From positions 4,154,001 to 4,218,000 of the forward strand of contig NZ_CP006704.1 in assembly GCF_000739375.1 (NCBI RefSeq): a DNA stretch of 64,000 nucleotides, written 5' to 3'. A model generated the notes under the pieces. That model saw only the letters and a list, made by a program, of their open reading frames with translations, searched no databases and had not been told where the DNA came from. Of this stretch, positions 28,685-36,639 are shown one piece after another. Within the stretch, counting starts at the first letter, position 1. Each line of letters begins with the position of its first letter. This DNA is from Comamonas testosteroni TK102. Lineage in GTDB: Bacteria; Pseudomonadota; Gammaproteobacteria; Burkholderiales; Burkholderiaceae_C. The position numbers were made by a program, and so were the translations under genes.

Positions 28685-29124
28685 CACTGCGCCACCGCAT
28701 CGATGGCCAGGCCGTAGCCGGCCACGCCAAAACCGCACATCACGGCGCGCGCCGTGGCCGACAGATAGGAATGATGGCGAAAGCTTTCGCGCGCATGGAC
28801 ATTGCTGATGTGCAGTTCCACCAGCGGCACGGCCGTGCCCTTGACGGCATCGAGAATCGCCACACTGGTATGGGTATAGGCGGCGGCGTTCATGATCAGG
28901 GCCTGCAACTCCCCCTTGGCGTGCAGCCGGCCTGCCTCGTGAATCCAGTCCACCAGCTCGCCCTCATGGTTGCTCTGGCGGAACTCCAGCTTCATGCCAT
29001 GGCGCAGGCAAGCCTCCTCGCAGAGCTTCTGCACATCGGCCAGCGTGGCCGAGCCATAGATGGCGGGTTCGCGCATGCCCAGCAGATTGAGATTCGGGCC
29101 ATTGAGGATATAGACGGTTTTCAC
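28681..29124 (-). CDS. aroQ: 3-dehydroquinate dehydratase, type II
   Basis: AroQ catalyses step three of the shikimate pathway. The 147-residue protein starts [20 protein letters not shown], with the catalytic Tyr in AIYG, and has [13 protein letters not shown] and [20 protein letters not shown]. The start is GTG at 29124 with AGGAG nine bases upstream. It leads a three-gene run, aroQ-hydrolase-arfB, joined by GTGA overlaps. Confidence 0.96.
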   Translation of the reverse strand: MKTVYILNGPNLNLLGMREPAIYGSATLADVQKLCEEACLRHGMKLEFRQSNHEGELVDWIHEAGRLHAKGELQALIMNAAAYTHTSVAILDAVKGTAVPLVELHISNVHARESFRHHSYLSATARAVMCGFGVAGYGLAIDAVAQW

Positions 29125-29192
29125 GGAAGCACTCTCCTGATTCTTGGGGACTGCCCCGGATTATGCGAGCGCGGCACCCGGCCTGCTGGCAT

Positions 29193-29217
29193 AAAAAACG
29201 GCTGCCTGGGCAGCCGT
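29193..29217 (-). terminator. Rho-independent terminator of the PXPV-repeat gene
   Basis: On the minus strand ACGGCTGCC and GGCAGCCGT form a stem with a very tight loop, followed by TTTTT. It lies between the gene ending at 29259 and aroQ. Confidence 0.9.
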
Positions 29218-29224
29218 CTGTGAT

Positions 29225-29247
29225 GCAGAGTCTTTCAGAGACTCTGC
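29225..29247. repeat. Perfect hairpin just before the terminator
   Basis: GCAGAGTCT and AGACTCTGC flank the loop TTCAG. It directly precedes the terminator in the transcript of the PXPV-repeat gene. Confidence 0.75.
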
Positions 29248-29258
29248 GATCGATGCCA

Positions 29259-29618
29259 TCAACGATAGTGATGATGATGGCGATGACCACGCCAGCGCGG
29301 GCCGCCACCGTAGTAGACCGGGCCGGGCACGACCATCACGGGTGCGGGGCGATACACGGGGGGCGGCGGCGCATAGTAGACCGGTGCCGGAGGCGCATAG
29401 TAGACGGGGCGTGGCGGCATGTAGACCGGAGCCGGCGCCACATAGGGCGTGGCGTACACGGGAGCGCCGACACCCACGGCCACGCCGGGCACGCCGATGC
29501 CGACCGACAGGCTGACGCCGCCATGCGCCTGGGCGGCTGCGGCAGCCATCAGGCCGGCAATAGCGATAGAGCCAGCGGCAAGCAGCCTGGCCATGCGGGG
29601 GGAAGTTGTTCTGGACAT
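29259..29618 (-). CDS. Secreted PXPV-repeat protein with His-rich tail
   Basis: The protein has about 119 residues. It has a Sec signal peptide ending in AAAAAQA, a short GVSLSVGIGVPG segment, then Pro/Tyr/Val repeats (VYATPYVAPAPVYMPPR, RPVYYAPPAPVYYAPP) and a C-terminus of Arg and His (RGHRHHHHYR). The pattern matches small PXPV-repeat envelope proteins of Burkholderiales, whose function is unknown. ATG 29618 is preferred over the GTG at 29621 by its spacing from GAGGAG. The His tail could bind metal; that is inference. Confidence 0.85.
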   Translation of the reverse strand: MSRTTSPRMARLLAAGSIAIAGLMAAAAAQAHGGVSLSVGIGVPGVAVGVGAPVYATPYVAPAPVYMPPRPVYYAPPAPVYYAPPPPVYRPAPVMVVPGPVYYGGGPRWRGHRHHHHYR

Positions 29619-29819
29619 CACAATCTCTCCTCTGTTTATGAGTCACCGAGGGCAGACCTGCAGATCTGTGCAGCGCCTTCGGCCCTTGGGGATATAACGT
29701 TTCAGAGTCCCGTCAGGATGGCATGGTTCCTCCAAAACATTGTGTCCAAATGCACACGAGGCAAGCTGCAGTGTCCGCAGATCGACATGAGGTCATGGCA
29801 GCCGGCCTAAAATGGTGCG

Positions 29820-31637
29820 ATGAGCTCTGCTGACGCCTCCAAATCCAACAACTCCGCCCCTGAAGCGGTCAAGCCCACCAACTTCCTGCGCCAGATTATC
29901 GAATCGGATCTGGACAAGGGCACTTATGCCACCCGTCACTGGGGCGGCGCGCCTGGCGATGCCCAGCATCACCAGAGCGGCCAGGTCGACGAAGCCAAGA
30001 TCCGCACCCGCTTTCCGCCAGAGCCCAACGGCTATCTCCACGTGGGCCATGCCAAGTCCATCTGCCTGAACTTCGGTCTGGCACGCGACTTCGGCGGCGT
30101 CTGCCATCTGCGCTTCGACGACACCAATCCGGAAAAGGAAGATCAGGAATATGTGGACGGCATCATCGATGCCGTGCGCTGGCTGGGCTTTGACTGGAAG
30201 GATGCCGACGGGCATGAGAACCTCTATTTCGCCAGCAATTACTTCGACTTCATGTACCGCTGCGCGGTCTACCTGATCGAGCAAGGTCTGGCCTATGTGG
30301 ACGAGCAATCGGCCGACGAAATGAAGGCCAATCGCGGCGACTTCACGCGTCCCGGTGTGAACAGCCCCTTCCGTGACCGCTCCGTGGCCGAAAACCTGCA
30401 GCGCTTTGCCGACATGAAGGACGGCAAGCTGGCCGATGGCGCCGCCGTGCTGCGCGCCAAGATCGACATGGCCGCGCCCAATATCAATCTGCGCGACCCG
30501 GCCATCTATCGTGTGCGCCATGCCGAGCACCACAACACCGGCAACCAGTGGTGCATCTACCCGATGTATACCTTTGCGCACCCCATCGAGGATGCCTACG
30601 AGCACATCACCCACTCCATCTGCACGCTGGAGTTCGAGGATCAGCGCCCCTTCTATGACTGGCTGCTGAACCATCTGCGCGAAGGCGGTCTGATCGATGC
30701 CCCCCAGCCCCGCCAGTACGAGTTCTCGCGCCTGAACCTGACCTATGTGATCACCAGCAAGCGCAAGCTCAAGCATCTGGTGGACAACCAGTTCGTCACC
30801 GGCTGGGACGACCCGCGCATGCCCACCGCGGTCGGCCTGCGCCGCCGCGGCTACACGCCTGAGTCCATCCGCAACTTCTGCGAACGCATCGGCGTGACCA
30901 AGGACTACGCCTGGATCGACTACGGCACGCTGGACGGCTGCCTGCGCGAAGACCTGGAAAACAAGGCCCACCGCGCCATGGTCGTGCTGGATCCGGTCAA
31001 GCTCGAACTCAGCAACTGGGCCGAGGTGTTTGGCAGCGCCGAACATCTGGAGGACTGCCACCTGCCCGCCCTGCCCCACGCAGCAGAAGGTGAAACCGTG
31101 CCGGAGCGCCGTTTCACCCTTGGCCGCGAAGTGTGGATCGAGCGCGAAGACTTTGCCGAAGTGCCGCCCAAGGGCTACAAGCGCCTGTTCCCCGGCAACA
31201 AGGTCCGCCTCAAGGGCGGCTATGTGATCGAATGCACGGGCGCCGAAAAGGATGCCGACGGCAATGTAACCAGGGTGCTGGCCACCGTGGTACCCGACAC
31301 CAAGAGCGGCACACCGGGCGCCGACAGCGTCAAGGTCAAGGCCGCCATCACCTGGGTGGGCGTGGCCGACGGCCTGCAGGCCGAAGTGCGCATGTACGAC
31401 CGTCTGTTCACCGACCCGCAACCCGATGCCGGCGGCAAGGATTTCCTGAGTCTGCTGAACCCCGACAGCCTGAAGGTGGTCACCGCCTATGTGGAGCCTT
31501 CGCTCAAGGCCGCCCAGGCTGATGACAAGTTCCAGTTCGAGCGTTTTGGCTATTTTGTGGCCGACCGCAAGGATCACCGTAGCGACAAGCCCGTGTTCAA
31601 CAAGATCACCGGGCTCAAGGACAGCTGGGGCAAGTAA
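29820..31637 (+). CDS. glnS: Glutaminyl-tRNA synthetase
   Basis: GlnS charges tRNA-Gln directly. The class I HIGH motif is PNGYLHVGHAKS, and the KMSKS loop is VITSKRKLKHLV. The catalytic core continues through LRFDDTNPEKE, followed by beta-barrel anticodon domains. The 605 residues exceed the 554 of E. coli, with about 45 extra at the N-terminus. A clear terminator follows. Confidence 0.97.
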   Translation: MSSADASKSNNSAPEAVKPTNFLRQIIESDLDKGTYATRHWGGAPGDAQHHQSGQVDEAKIRTRFPPEPNGYLHVGHAKSICLNFGLARDFGGVCHLRFDDTNPEKEDQEYVDGIIDAVRWLGFDWKDADGHENLYFASNYFDFMYRCAVYLIEQGLAYVDEQSADEMKANRGDFTRPGVNSPFRDRSVAENLQRFADMKDGKLADGAAVLRAKIDMAAPNINLRDPAIYRVRHAEHHNTGNQWCIYPMYTFAHPIEDAYEHITHSICTLEFEDQRPFYDWLLNHLREGGLIDAPQPRQYEFSRLNLTYVITSKRKLKHLVDNQFVTGWDDPRMPTAVGLRRRGYTPESIRNFCERIGVTKDYAWIDYGTLDGCLREDLENKAHRAMVVLDPVKLELSNWAEVFGSAEHLEDCHLPALPHAAEGETVPERRFTLGREVWIEREDFAEVPPKGYKRLFPGNKVRLKGGYVIECTGAEKDADGNVTRVLATVVPDTKSGTPGADSVKVKAAITWVGVADGLQAEVRMYDRLFTDPQPDAGGKDFLSLLNPDSLKVVTAYVEPSLKAAQADDKFQFERFGYFVADRKDHRSDKPVFNKITGLKDSWGK

Positions 31638-31659
31638 ACGCGCCAGCCAGTTTCAGCAA

Positions 31660-31689
31660 GGCTGCCAGGATTCACTGGCAGCCTTTTTT
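31660..31689 (+). terminator. Rho-independent terminator of glnS
   Basis: GGCTGCCAG and CTGGCAGCC flank GATTCA and are followed by TTTTTT. Confidence 0.95.
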
Positions 31690-31788
31690 ATTGCGCAAAC
31701 CGCTGCGGCATTTATCCCGAGAACAGCCATTCGGTTCTCCGACCAGGAAATGGATGGCACCCCTAAACCCTGGTTACATATTGAAATA

Positions 31789-31858
31789 AATACCGTCGGT
31801 ATTGATTTTCAATACTCGATAAACATTTGCATAAAATGTTCTGAAATTCAGAGCATTT
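31789..31858. promoter_or_regulatory. Cluster of palindromes, candidate operators
   Basis: Three dyads lie within 70 bases: AATACCG-T-CGGTATT (31789-31803, perfect), GTATTG-ATTTT-CAATAC (31799-31815, sharing bases with the first), and AAATGTTCTGAA-A-TTCAGAGCATTT (31834-31858, one mismatch). They are placed where transcription control of the downstream gene would act. The regulator is unknown. Confidence 0.5.
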
Positions 31859-31899
31859 GATTATTTTCTTTCTAGAATCCTGCTCACCGCAACATTACC

Positions 31900-31931
31900 A
31901 ATCCGCAATTCATTCGCGGATTTTTTATTTT
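31900..31931 (+). terminator. Terminator-like hairpin in the DUF945 leader
   Basis: AATCCGC and GCGGATT flank a 9-base loop and are followed by a T-rich tract (TTTTATTTT). It ends 15 bases before the ATG of the DUF945 gene and just before its Shine-Dalgarno AAAGG, so it could act as an attenuator or protect a leader RNA. Confidence 0.6.
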
Positions 31932-31946
31932 CATCAAAGGTCAAGA

Positions 31947-33368
31947 ATGAACAGAAAAGCAGGAGCAGGCATTGCAGCGGCCGTCGCCGTGATCGTGGCA
32001 GGAACACTGGGCACCAGCTATTACATGGGCGGCAAGCTGCAGCAAAGCTTTACCGAAGGCCTGGACAAGTGGAGCGAGCATGGCGTGAAGATTCAGGTCA
32101 CCAGCTATGACCGCGGCGCTTTTTCTTCCACCGCCAATACGGTATGGACCCTGGACAGCGGCGACGAGCCTGTCCAGTTCACCGCCGAGCACAAGATCAG
32201 CCACGGACCGCTCCCCCTGGGCCATGCCGCCGAGATTCACACCAGCTTCAATCTGCCCGAGAATGCAGACCCGGAGCTGAAGACTGCGCTCAATGGACGC
32301 TCTCCGCTGGAAGTCGACACCAAGGTCGGCTGGGGCCGCAGCAGCTCCAACGTCATGACATCGCCGGCCGTGAGCAGCAAGATCAAGGACAGCGAAATGA
32401 ACTGGGGCGGCATGAGGATCGTCTGGGACATGCCCGCCGACATGAAGGCCGCCAGGGGTACGGGCAGCTTCGCCGGCCTGCAGTTCAAGGACGAGGAAGG
32501 CAGCGTGACGCTGGACAAGGCCGATATGCGCTTCGACATGAAGCAGCCCCCGGGCCAGCAGTTCTGGACCGGCCCGTTTGCCATGACGATTGCCAAGATT
32601 GCCGCCACCAAGCAGGAAGAGGAAGGCAAGAGCTCTGCCAGCCACTTTGAAGGCATCACCATGGATTCGGACACCATCCTCAAAGGCGAGGTGGTGGAAA
32701 TGACGCTCAAGACCGGCATCAAGACCGCCAAACTCGAAGACAAACAGGCTGATGACCTGGTGCTGGACATGGCGTTCAACAATGTCGATGCCAACTGGAT
32801 CAACCAGGTCGTGGAAATGAGCAAGCGCAAGAACCCGCTGCTCGGTGCCGCTGGCGAAGCCGGGGACGATGAAGACGCTGACGAACAGCAAAGCGGCGAT
32901 CTGCGCGAGAAAATGCTCAAGTCGCTGACACAGGCGCTGGCACGCCAGCCCGTGATCGAACTCAAACGCCTGTCCATGCGCACCCCCGACGGCGTAAGCG
33001 AGTTCGCGGCTGCCGTTCAGTATCTGGGCGATGGCGAGAAGATGGGCACTCTGCTGCAGGACCTGAAGGTCAGCCTCAAGGCCGATATGCCCAAGCCCTT
33101 CATGGAAAACATGATGCTCTCGCGCAGGCGCTCCAGCCTGCTGGCCGTGTTTGAAGGCGAGAGCGAGTACAAGCCCGAAGATATCGAGGAAGCCGCCAAA
33201 GCCCAGACTCAAGCCAGCCTGGAAATGCTCAAGGAGCAAGGCATCTTCGAAGACAAGGACGGCAAGATGCGCACCGAGATCGTCTATGCCAAGGGTGAAT
33301 TCCAGGTCAACGGCAAGCCGCTGGACGCCATGGGCACGAGCACACTCATGGGCACCATGACCGAATGA
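31947..33368 (+). CDS. YdgA-family (DUF945) protein
   Basis: The 473-residue protein begins MNRKAGAGIAAAVAVIVAG, a single N-terminal membrane anchor, followed by a YYMGGKLQQSFTEGLDKWSEHG segment typical of DUF945/YdgA. The rest is a mostly beta periplasmic domain with an acidic insert (GDDEDADEQQ). Function of the family is not established. The ATG at 31947 has AAAGG upstream, while the frame extends to a GTG/TTG-type start at 31857 without support. A terminator follows at 33403. Confidence 0.88.
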   Translation: MNRKAGAGIAAAVAVIVAGTLGTSYYMGGKLQQSFTEGLDKWSEHGVKIQVTSYDRGAFSSTANTVWTLDSGDEPVQFTAEHKISHGPLPLGHAAEIHTSFNLPENADPELKTALNGRSPLEVDTKVGWGRSSSNVMTSPAVSSKIKDSEMNWGGMRIVWDMPADMKAARGTGSFAGLQFKDEEGSVTLDKADMRFDMKQPPGQQFWTGPFAMTIAKIAATKQEEEGKSSASHFEGITMDSDTILKGEVVEMTLKTGIKTAKLEDKQADDLVLDMAFNNVDANWINQVVEMSKRKNPLLGAAGEAGDDEDADEQQSGDLREKMLKSLTQALARQPVIELKRLSMRTPDGVSEFAAAVQYLGDGEKMGTLLQDLKVSLKADMPKPFMENMMLSRRRSSLLAVFEGESEYKPEDIEEAAKAQTQASLEMLKEQGIFEDKDGKMRTEIVYAKGEFQVNGKPLDAMGTSTLMGTMTE

Positions 33369-33402
33369 TGTGACCGGCGTGCTGCTTCGCGGATCGCTCC
33401 AG

Positions 33403-33426
33403 GGCCTGCCTCGCGCAGGCCTTTTT
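33403..33426 (+). terminator. Rho-independent terminator of the DUF945 gene
   Basis: GGCCTGC and GCAGGCC flank CTCGC and are followed by TTTTT. Confidence 0.92.
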
Positions 33427-33655
33427 CATGGAGAAAAAATCGCCCCGGGCGTGGAGATACAGGCGAGAAACCGCCCTCTGCATGCTTTGCCCAAAGTTTT
33501 TGTTATTTCAGCCTTTAAGCCTTACCTACACTACGGAAGAAGCTATCAAAATCTACATTTTCTCTTGGAGCATGGCCTGCCGTCATTCGCTTTATTTGCT
33601 TACAACACTCTGTCAACAACGGCTCAATACTGGCGTTAAAACAGCATCCGCCAAA

Positions 33656-33676
33656 GCACCGTGATTTGCACGGTGC
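33656..33676 (+). promoter_or_regulatory. Leader hairpin upstream of the DUF3300 gene
   Basis: GCACCGTG and CACGGTGC flank ATTTG, ending a few bases before the AAGGAG ribosome site at 33680. No T-run follows. It may affect mRNA stability or ribosome access. Confidence 0.55.
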
Positions 33677-33693
33677 GGCGCAAGGAGCGTCAG

Positions 33694-35781
33694 ATGTCGC
33701 ATTTTCCCAGGACCCGGCCCGAGCAGCCGGGACTGCAGCCAAACATGGCCGCCCGCCTATGGCATCCGGGCATGATTGCCCTGGCCGCTGCCATGGCGCT
33801 GAGCGCCTGCAACGACAAGGACTCGCCGATCAAGGCGGACAGCACGCCGTCGGCCTCGGCACCGGCCGCCATGTCCGATGCCCCACAGCCTCAGCCCGCA
33901 GCCTATGTGCCACCCGGTGTTGACGCGCTCTACCGGATGGTGGCGCCGATTGCGCTGTACCCGGACAAGCTGGTGGCCCAGATCCTGGCCGGTGCCACCT
34001 ATCCAGACCAGATCAGCGCCGCCGAAACCTGGCTGGGGCAGAACCCCGGACTGCAGAAGACGGCGCTGAGCAATGCCGTCAACGCCCAGAACTGGGACCC
34101 TTCCGTCAAATCATTGACCCAGTTTCCCAACGTGCTGGAACAGCTGGCTTCCAACCTGCCCTGGGCCACGGCGCTGGGCAAGGCCTATTACAACGATCCC
34201 TCGGATGTGATGAACGCCATACAGGTCATGCGCAACCGGGCCTACAAGGCCGGCACGCTCAAGACCTCCAGCCAGCTCAAGGTCAACCGGACATCCGCGC
34301 CTGCCGCACTGGCCTATACGCCTGGAGCCGTGGTCACACCGCTGCCCGACCCGGTCATAGAGCCACCGGAGCAGTTCATTGAAATCAGCCCCTCCCAGAT
34401 GGATACGGTCTACGTTCCTCAGTACGACCCCGCTGCGGTCTATGGCCAGCCGCTGCCCGTATATGGCGGCTACCGCCATGTGGAGGTGCCGCCTGCGGCT
34501 GCCGTGGCCGGCGTGCCCGTGATGGCCGGCCTGCTGGGCTTTGGTGCCGGAATCGTGCTGGCCGGGTCCATGGACAGGCATCCGTCCTGGGGCTGGAATG
34601 CCTGGAATATGCATTGGGGCGATCCTGAAAGGCCCTGGCGCCACGGCGAGCGCCCCCCGCCCCCGCAGGCCCGTCCGGCCGTGGTCTACAACAACACCAC
34701 CTACATATCGCAGTCGCGAACCGTGGTGCAGAACATCCATCGCACGGACAACACCTACATCAACAACATCCATGAAAATGCCGCAGGCGAGCGCCGCGAG
34801 CCGGCCGGGCAGCCCCAGACTGCAGGCCTCGTTGCAGCGCCGGGCACGATGGCTGCGGGCGCAGCAGCCGGAGCTGCCGTCGGTGCCGCCGCCATGGCAG
34901 CCGGTGGCCATGGCCTGAACCAGCGCCAGCCAGCACAGAGCCCACTGGCTACACAGCTACAGGGCAGGCCGGGCTTTGCCCTGGGACCCAGCCAGGCTCC
35001 AGGCGGGCCACGCGCGTCCAATGACAATGCCTTGATGCCGCCGCAAGACCCGCATGATCGCCAAGCTGCCATGGCGGAGAAAGCCATGCAGCAACGCCCA
35101 CAGGAGCCAACCCGGCGCCAGCAGGCAATGCAGCAGCAGCCTCCTGTGCAGGAGCAACCGCAACGCGCCCAGGAGCAGGCCCAGCGCCAGCAGCCAATGC
35201 AGCAAGCCCGTGAACAGCAAGAGCATCGGCAACAGGCACAGATGCAGCAGATGCAACAGCAGCACGCCCGGGAGCAGGCTCAACGCCAGCAGCCAATGCA
35301 GCAAGCCCGTGATCAGCAAGAGCATCGGCAACAGGCACAGATGCAGCAGATGCAACAGCAGCAAGCCCGAGAGCAGCAGGAGCGCCAGCAGCAAGCCCAG
35401 ATGCAACAGATGCAACAGCAGCACGCCCGGGAGCAGGCTCAACGCCAGCAGCCAATGCAGCAAGCCCGAGAGCAGCAGGAGCGCCAGCAGCAAGCCCAGA
35501 TGCAACAGCAGCGCGCCCGGGAGCAGGCCCAGCGCCAGCAGCAAATGCAGCAAGCCCGTGAACAGCAAGAGCATCGGCAACAGGCACAAATGCAGCAGAT
35601 GCAACAGCAGCGTGCCCAGGAGCAGGCTCAGCGTCAGCAGCAAATGCAGCAAGAGCGCCAACAGCAGGCCCAGATGCAGGCTCAACAGCACCAGGCCGAG
35701 CAGCAGGCGCGCATGCAGGCGACGCGCATGCAGGCGGCGCGCGCCGAAGGCCGCTCGCGCGGGGATCGCGAGCACCGCTGA
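33694..35781 (+). CDS. DUF3300 lipoprotein with long Gln-rich repeat tail
   Basis: I start at ATG 33694 (MSHFPRTRPE), with AAGGAG eight bases upstream, giving 695 residues. A lipobox-like LSAC places Cys39 as the possible lipidated residue. The DUF3300 domain (about 80-325) starts YRMVAPIALYPDKLVAQ and includes MDTVYVPQYDPAAVYG. An Ala/Gly-rich membrane-like stretch follows. From about residue 495 the protein is almost only Gln, Arg, Ala, Met and Glu in imperfect 33-residue repeats, probably a long coiled coil. Such a tail is unusual for the family. Function unknown; envelope location inferred. Confidence 0.85.
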   Translation: MSHFPRTRPEQPGLQPNMAARLWHPGMIALAAAMALSACNDKDSPIKADSTPSASAPAAMSDAPQPQPAAYVPPGVDALYRMVAPIALYPDKLVAQILAGATYPDQISAAETWLGQNPGLQKTALSNAVNAQNWDPSVKSLTQFPNVLEQLASNLPWATALGKAYYNDPSDVMNAIQVMRNRAYKAGTLKTSSQLKVNRTSAPAALAYTPGAVVTPLPDPVIEPPEQFIEISPSQMDTVYVPQYDPAAVYGQPLPVYGGYRHVEVPPAAAVAGVPVMAGLLGFGAGIVLAGSMDRHPSWGWNAWNMHWGDPERPWRHGERPPPPQARPAVVYNNTTYISQSRTVVQNIHRTDNTYINNIHENAAGERREPAGQPQTAGLVAAPGTMAAGAAAGAAVGAAAMAAGGHGLNQRQPAQSPLATQLQGRPGFALGPSQAPGGPRASNDNALMPPQDPHDRQAAMAEKAMQQRPQEPTRRQQAMQQQPPVQEQPQRAQEQAQRQQPMQQAREQQEHRQQAQMQQMQQQHAREQAQRQQPMQQARDQQEHRQQAQMQQMQQQQAREQQERQQQAQMQQMQQQHAREQAQRQQPMQQAREQQERQQQAQMQQQRAREQAQRQQQMQQAREQQEHRQQAQMQQMQQQRAQEQAQRQQQMQQERQQQAQMQAQQHQAEQQARMQATRMQAARAEGRSRGDREHR
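35173..35718 (+). repeat. 99-bp tandem-type repeats encoding the Gln-rich tail
   Basis: Units beginning GAGCAGGC(C/T)CA(A/G)CG recur at 35173, 35272, 35431, 35521 and 35620. Spacings are 99, 159, 90 and 99 bases, all multiples of three. The first two are nearly identical over their length, so recent duplication or slippage is likely. Confidence 0.88.
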
Positions 35782-35899
35782 AACGCCGCTCGCCCTCATG
35801 CCAGGCCGCCTGCCACACAGGCGGCTTGTGAGTGCGCGGCCTGCACGGCTGTATAAACAAGGCCATGCGCTTTTGCGCCACTCACTGCAGCAGGTCTTC

Positions 35900-36526
35900 A
35901 TGTACAACCCCAGCCATTTCAAGGTCGACGACCCCACCGCCCTGCATGCCCTGATCCAGGCTCACCCGCTGGGTTGCCTGGTCACCCAGTCCGACGCGGG
36001 ACTGGATGCCAATCACCTGCCGTTCGAGTTGCTGCAGGACGAGGATGGCTTGCTGCGCCTGATCGCCCACGTGGCACGCGCCAATCCTGTGTGGCAGCAG
36101 ATCCGGGACGACAGCTCGGTGCTGGTGATCTTCCGTGCCGAGCAGGCCTATATCTCTCCCAGCTGGTATCCCAGCAAGCACGAGACCCACGAGCAGGTCC
36201 CGACCTGGAACTACCGTGTGGTCCATGCCCATGGCCGCATCAGCGTGCGCGATGATGAGAAGTTCGTGCGCGGCGTGGTGGGCCGGCTCACCCGCCGCCA
36301 CGAGGCCAGCAACAATGCCCAGACCCCATGGAAGATGAGCGACGCTCCGCCCGACTATCTGCAGCGCATGCTCGGCGCCATCGTGGGCCTGGAAATTAGC
36401 GTCGACCGCCTGGAAGCCAAGTTCAAGCTGAGCCAGAACAAGCAGCAGCGCGACCGGCTCGGTGCAGTCCAGGCCCTGGAGCAGCGGGGACAGCTGGACC
36501 TGGCCCGGAACATGCGCCAGCCCTGA
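35900..36526 (+). CDS. FMN-binding PaiB-family protein
   Basis: The 208-residue protein begins MYNPSHFKVDDPTALHALIQ and has TQSDAGLDANHLPFELL, HVARANPVWQQI and AYISPSWYPSKHETHEQVPTWNY, the features of the PaiB/FMN-binding split-barrel family. In Bacillus PaiB is a negative regulator of sporulation and protease genes; here a redox or regulatory role is only inferred. The reading frame extends upstream through the repeat gene in another frame, but family similarity fixes the ATG at 35900. Confidence 0.9.
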   Translation: MYNPSHFKVDDPTALHALIQAHPLGCLVTQSDAGLDANHLPFELLQDEDGLLRLIAHVARANPVWQQIRDDSSVLVIFRAEQAYISPSWYPSKHETHEQVPTWNYRVVHAHGRISVRDDEKFVRGVVGRLTRRHEASNNAQTPWKMSDAPPDYLQRMLGAIVGLEISVDRLEAKFKLSQNKQQRDRLGAVQALEQRGQLDLARNMRQP

Positions 36527-36591
36527 TCGCGCTGCCGGTCTTCAAGGCATAGCCAGCGTAAAGCTCACATGCCTGTATCGCCATTAGCTCC

Positions 36592-36603
36592 GCTATCGAT
36601 AGC
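36592..36603. repeat. Perfect 12-bp palindrome GCTATCGATAGC
   Basis: It lies in the short gap before the M23 peptidase gene, close to related TATCG/AGCTC words. It may be a worn member of the GCTATC-containing dispersed repeats of the window. Confidence 0.5.
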
Positions 36604-36639
36604 AATACAGCACAATGCCTGCACAACCCGATAAGCACC

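Larger units (their letters stand above)
31638..31946. other. AT-rich intergenic leader between glnS and the DUF945 gene
   Basis: After the glnS terminator about 250 bases are markedly AT-rich compared with everything around. They contain several inverted repeats described separately and no credible gene. Confidence 0.8.
33369..33693. other. Intergenic region between the DUF945 and DUF3300 genes
   Basis: It holds the upstream terminator, a possible degenerate dispersed repeat at about 33513-33547 (CTTACCTACA and AGCTATCAAA), and a hairpin right before the next ribosome site. No credible gene is seen. Confidence 0.7.

Noticed and set aside
33370..33639. 89-codon frame after the DUF945 gene
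   Set aside because: It runs through the terminator and dispersed-repeat region and has no ribosome site or protein features.
34949..35937. Long open frames on the minus strand across the Gln-rich repeats
   Set aside because: They are the mirror of Gln-codon repeats (Leu- or Ala-rich low complexity), with no ribosome site and no family features; the plus-strand frame has signal peptide and DUF3300 domain.
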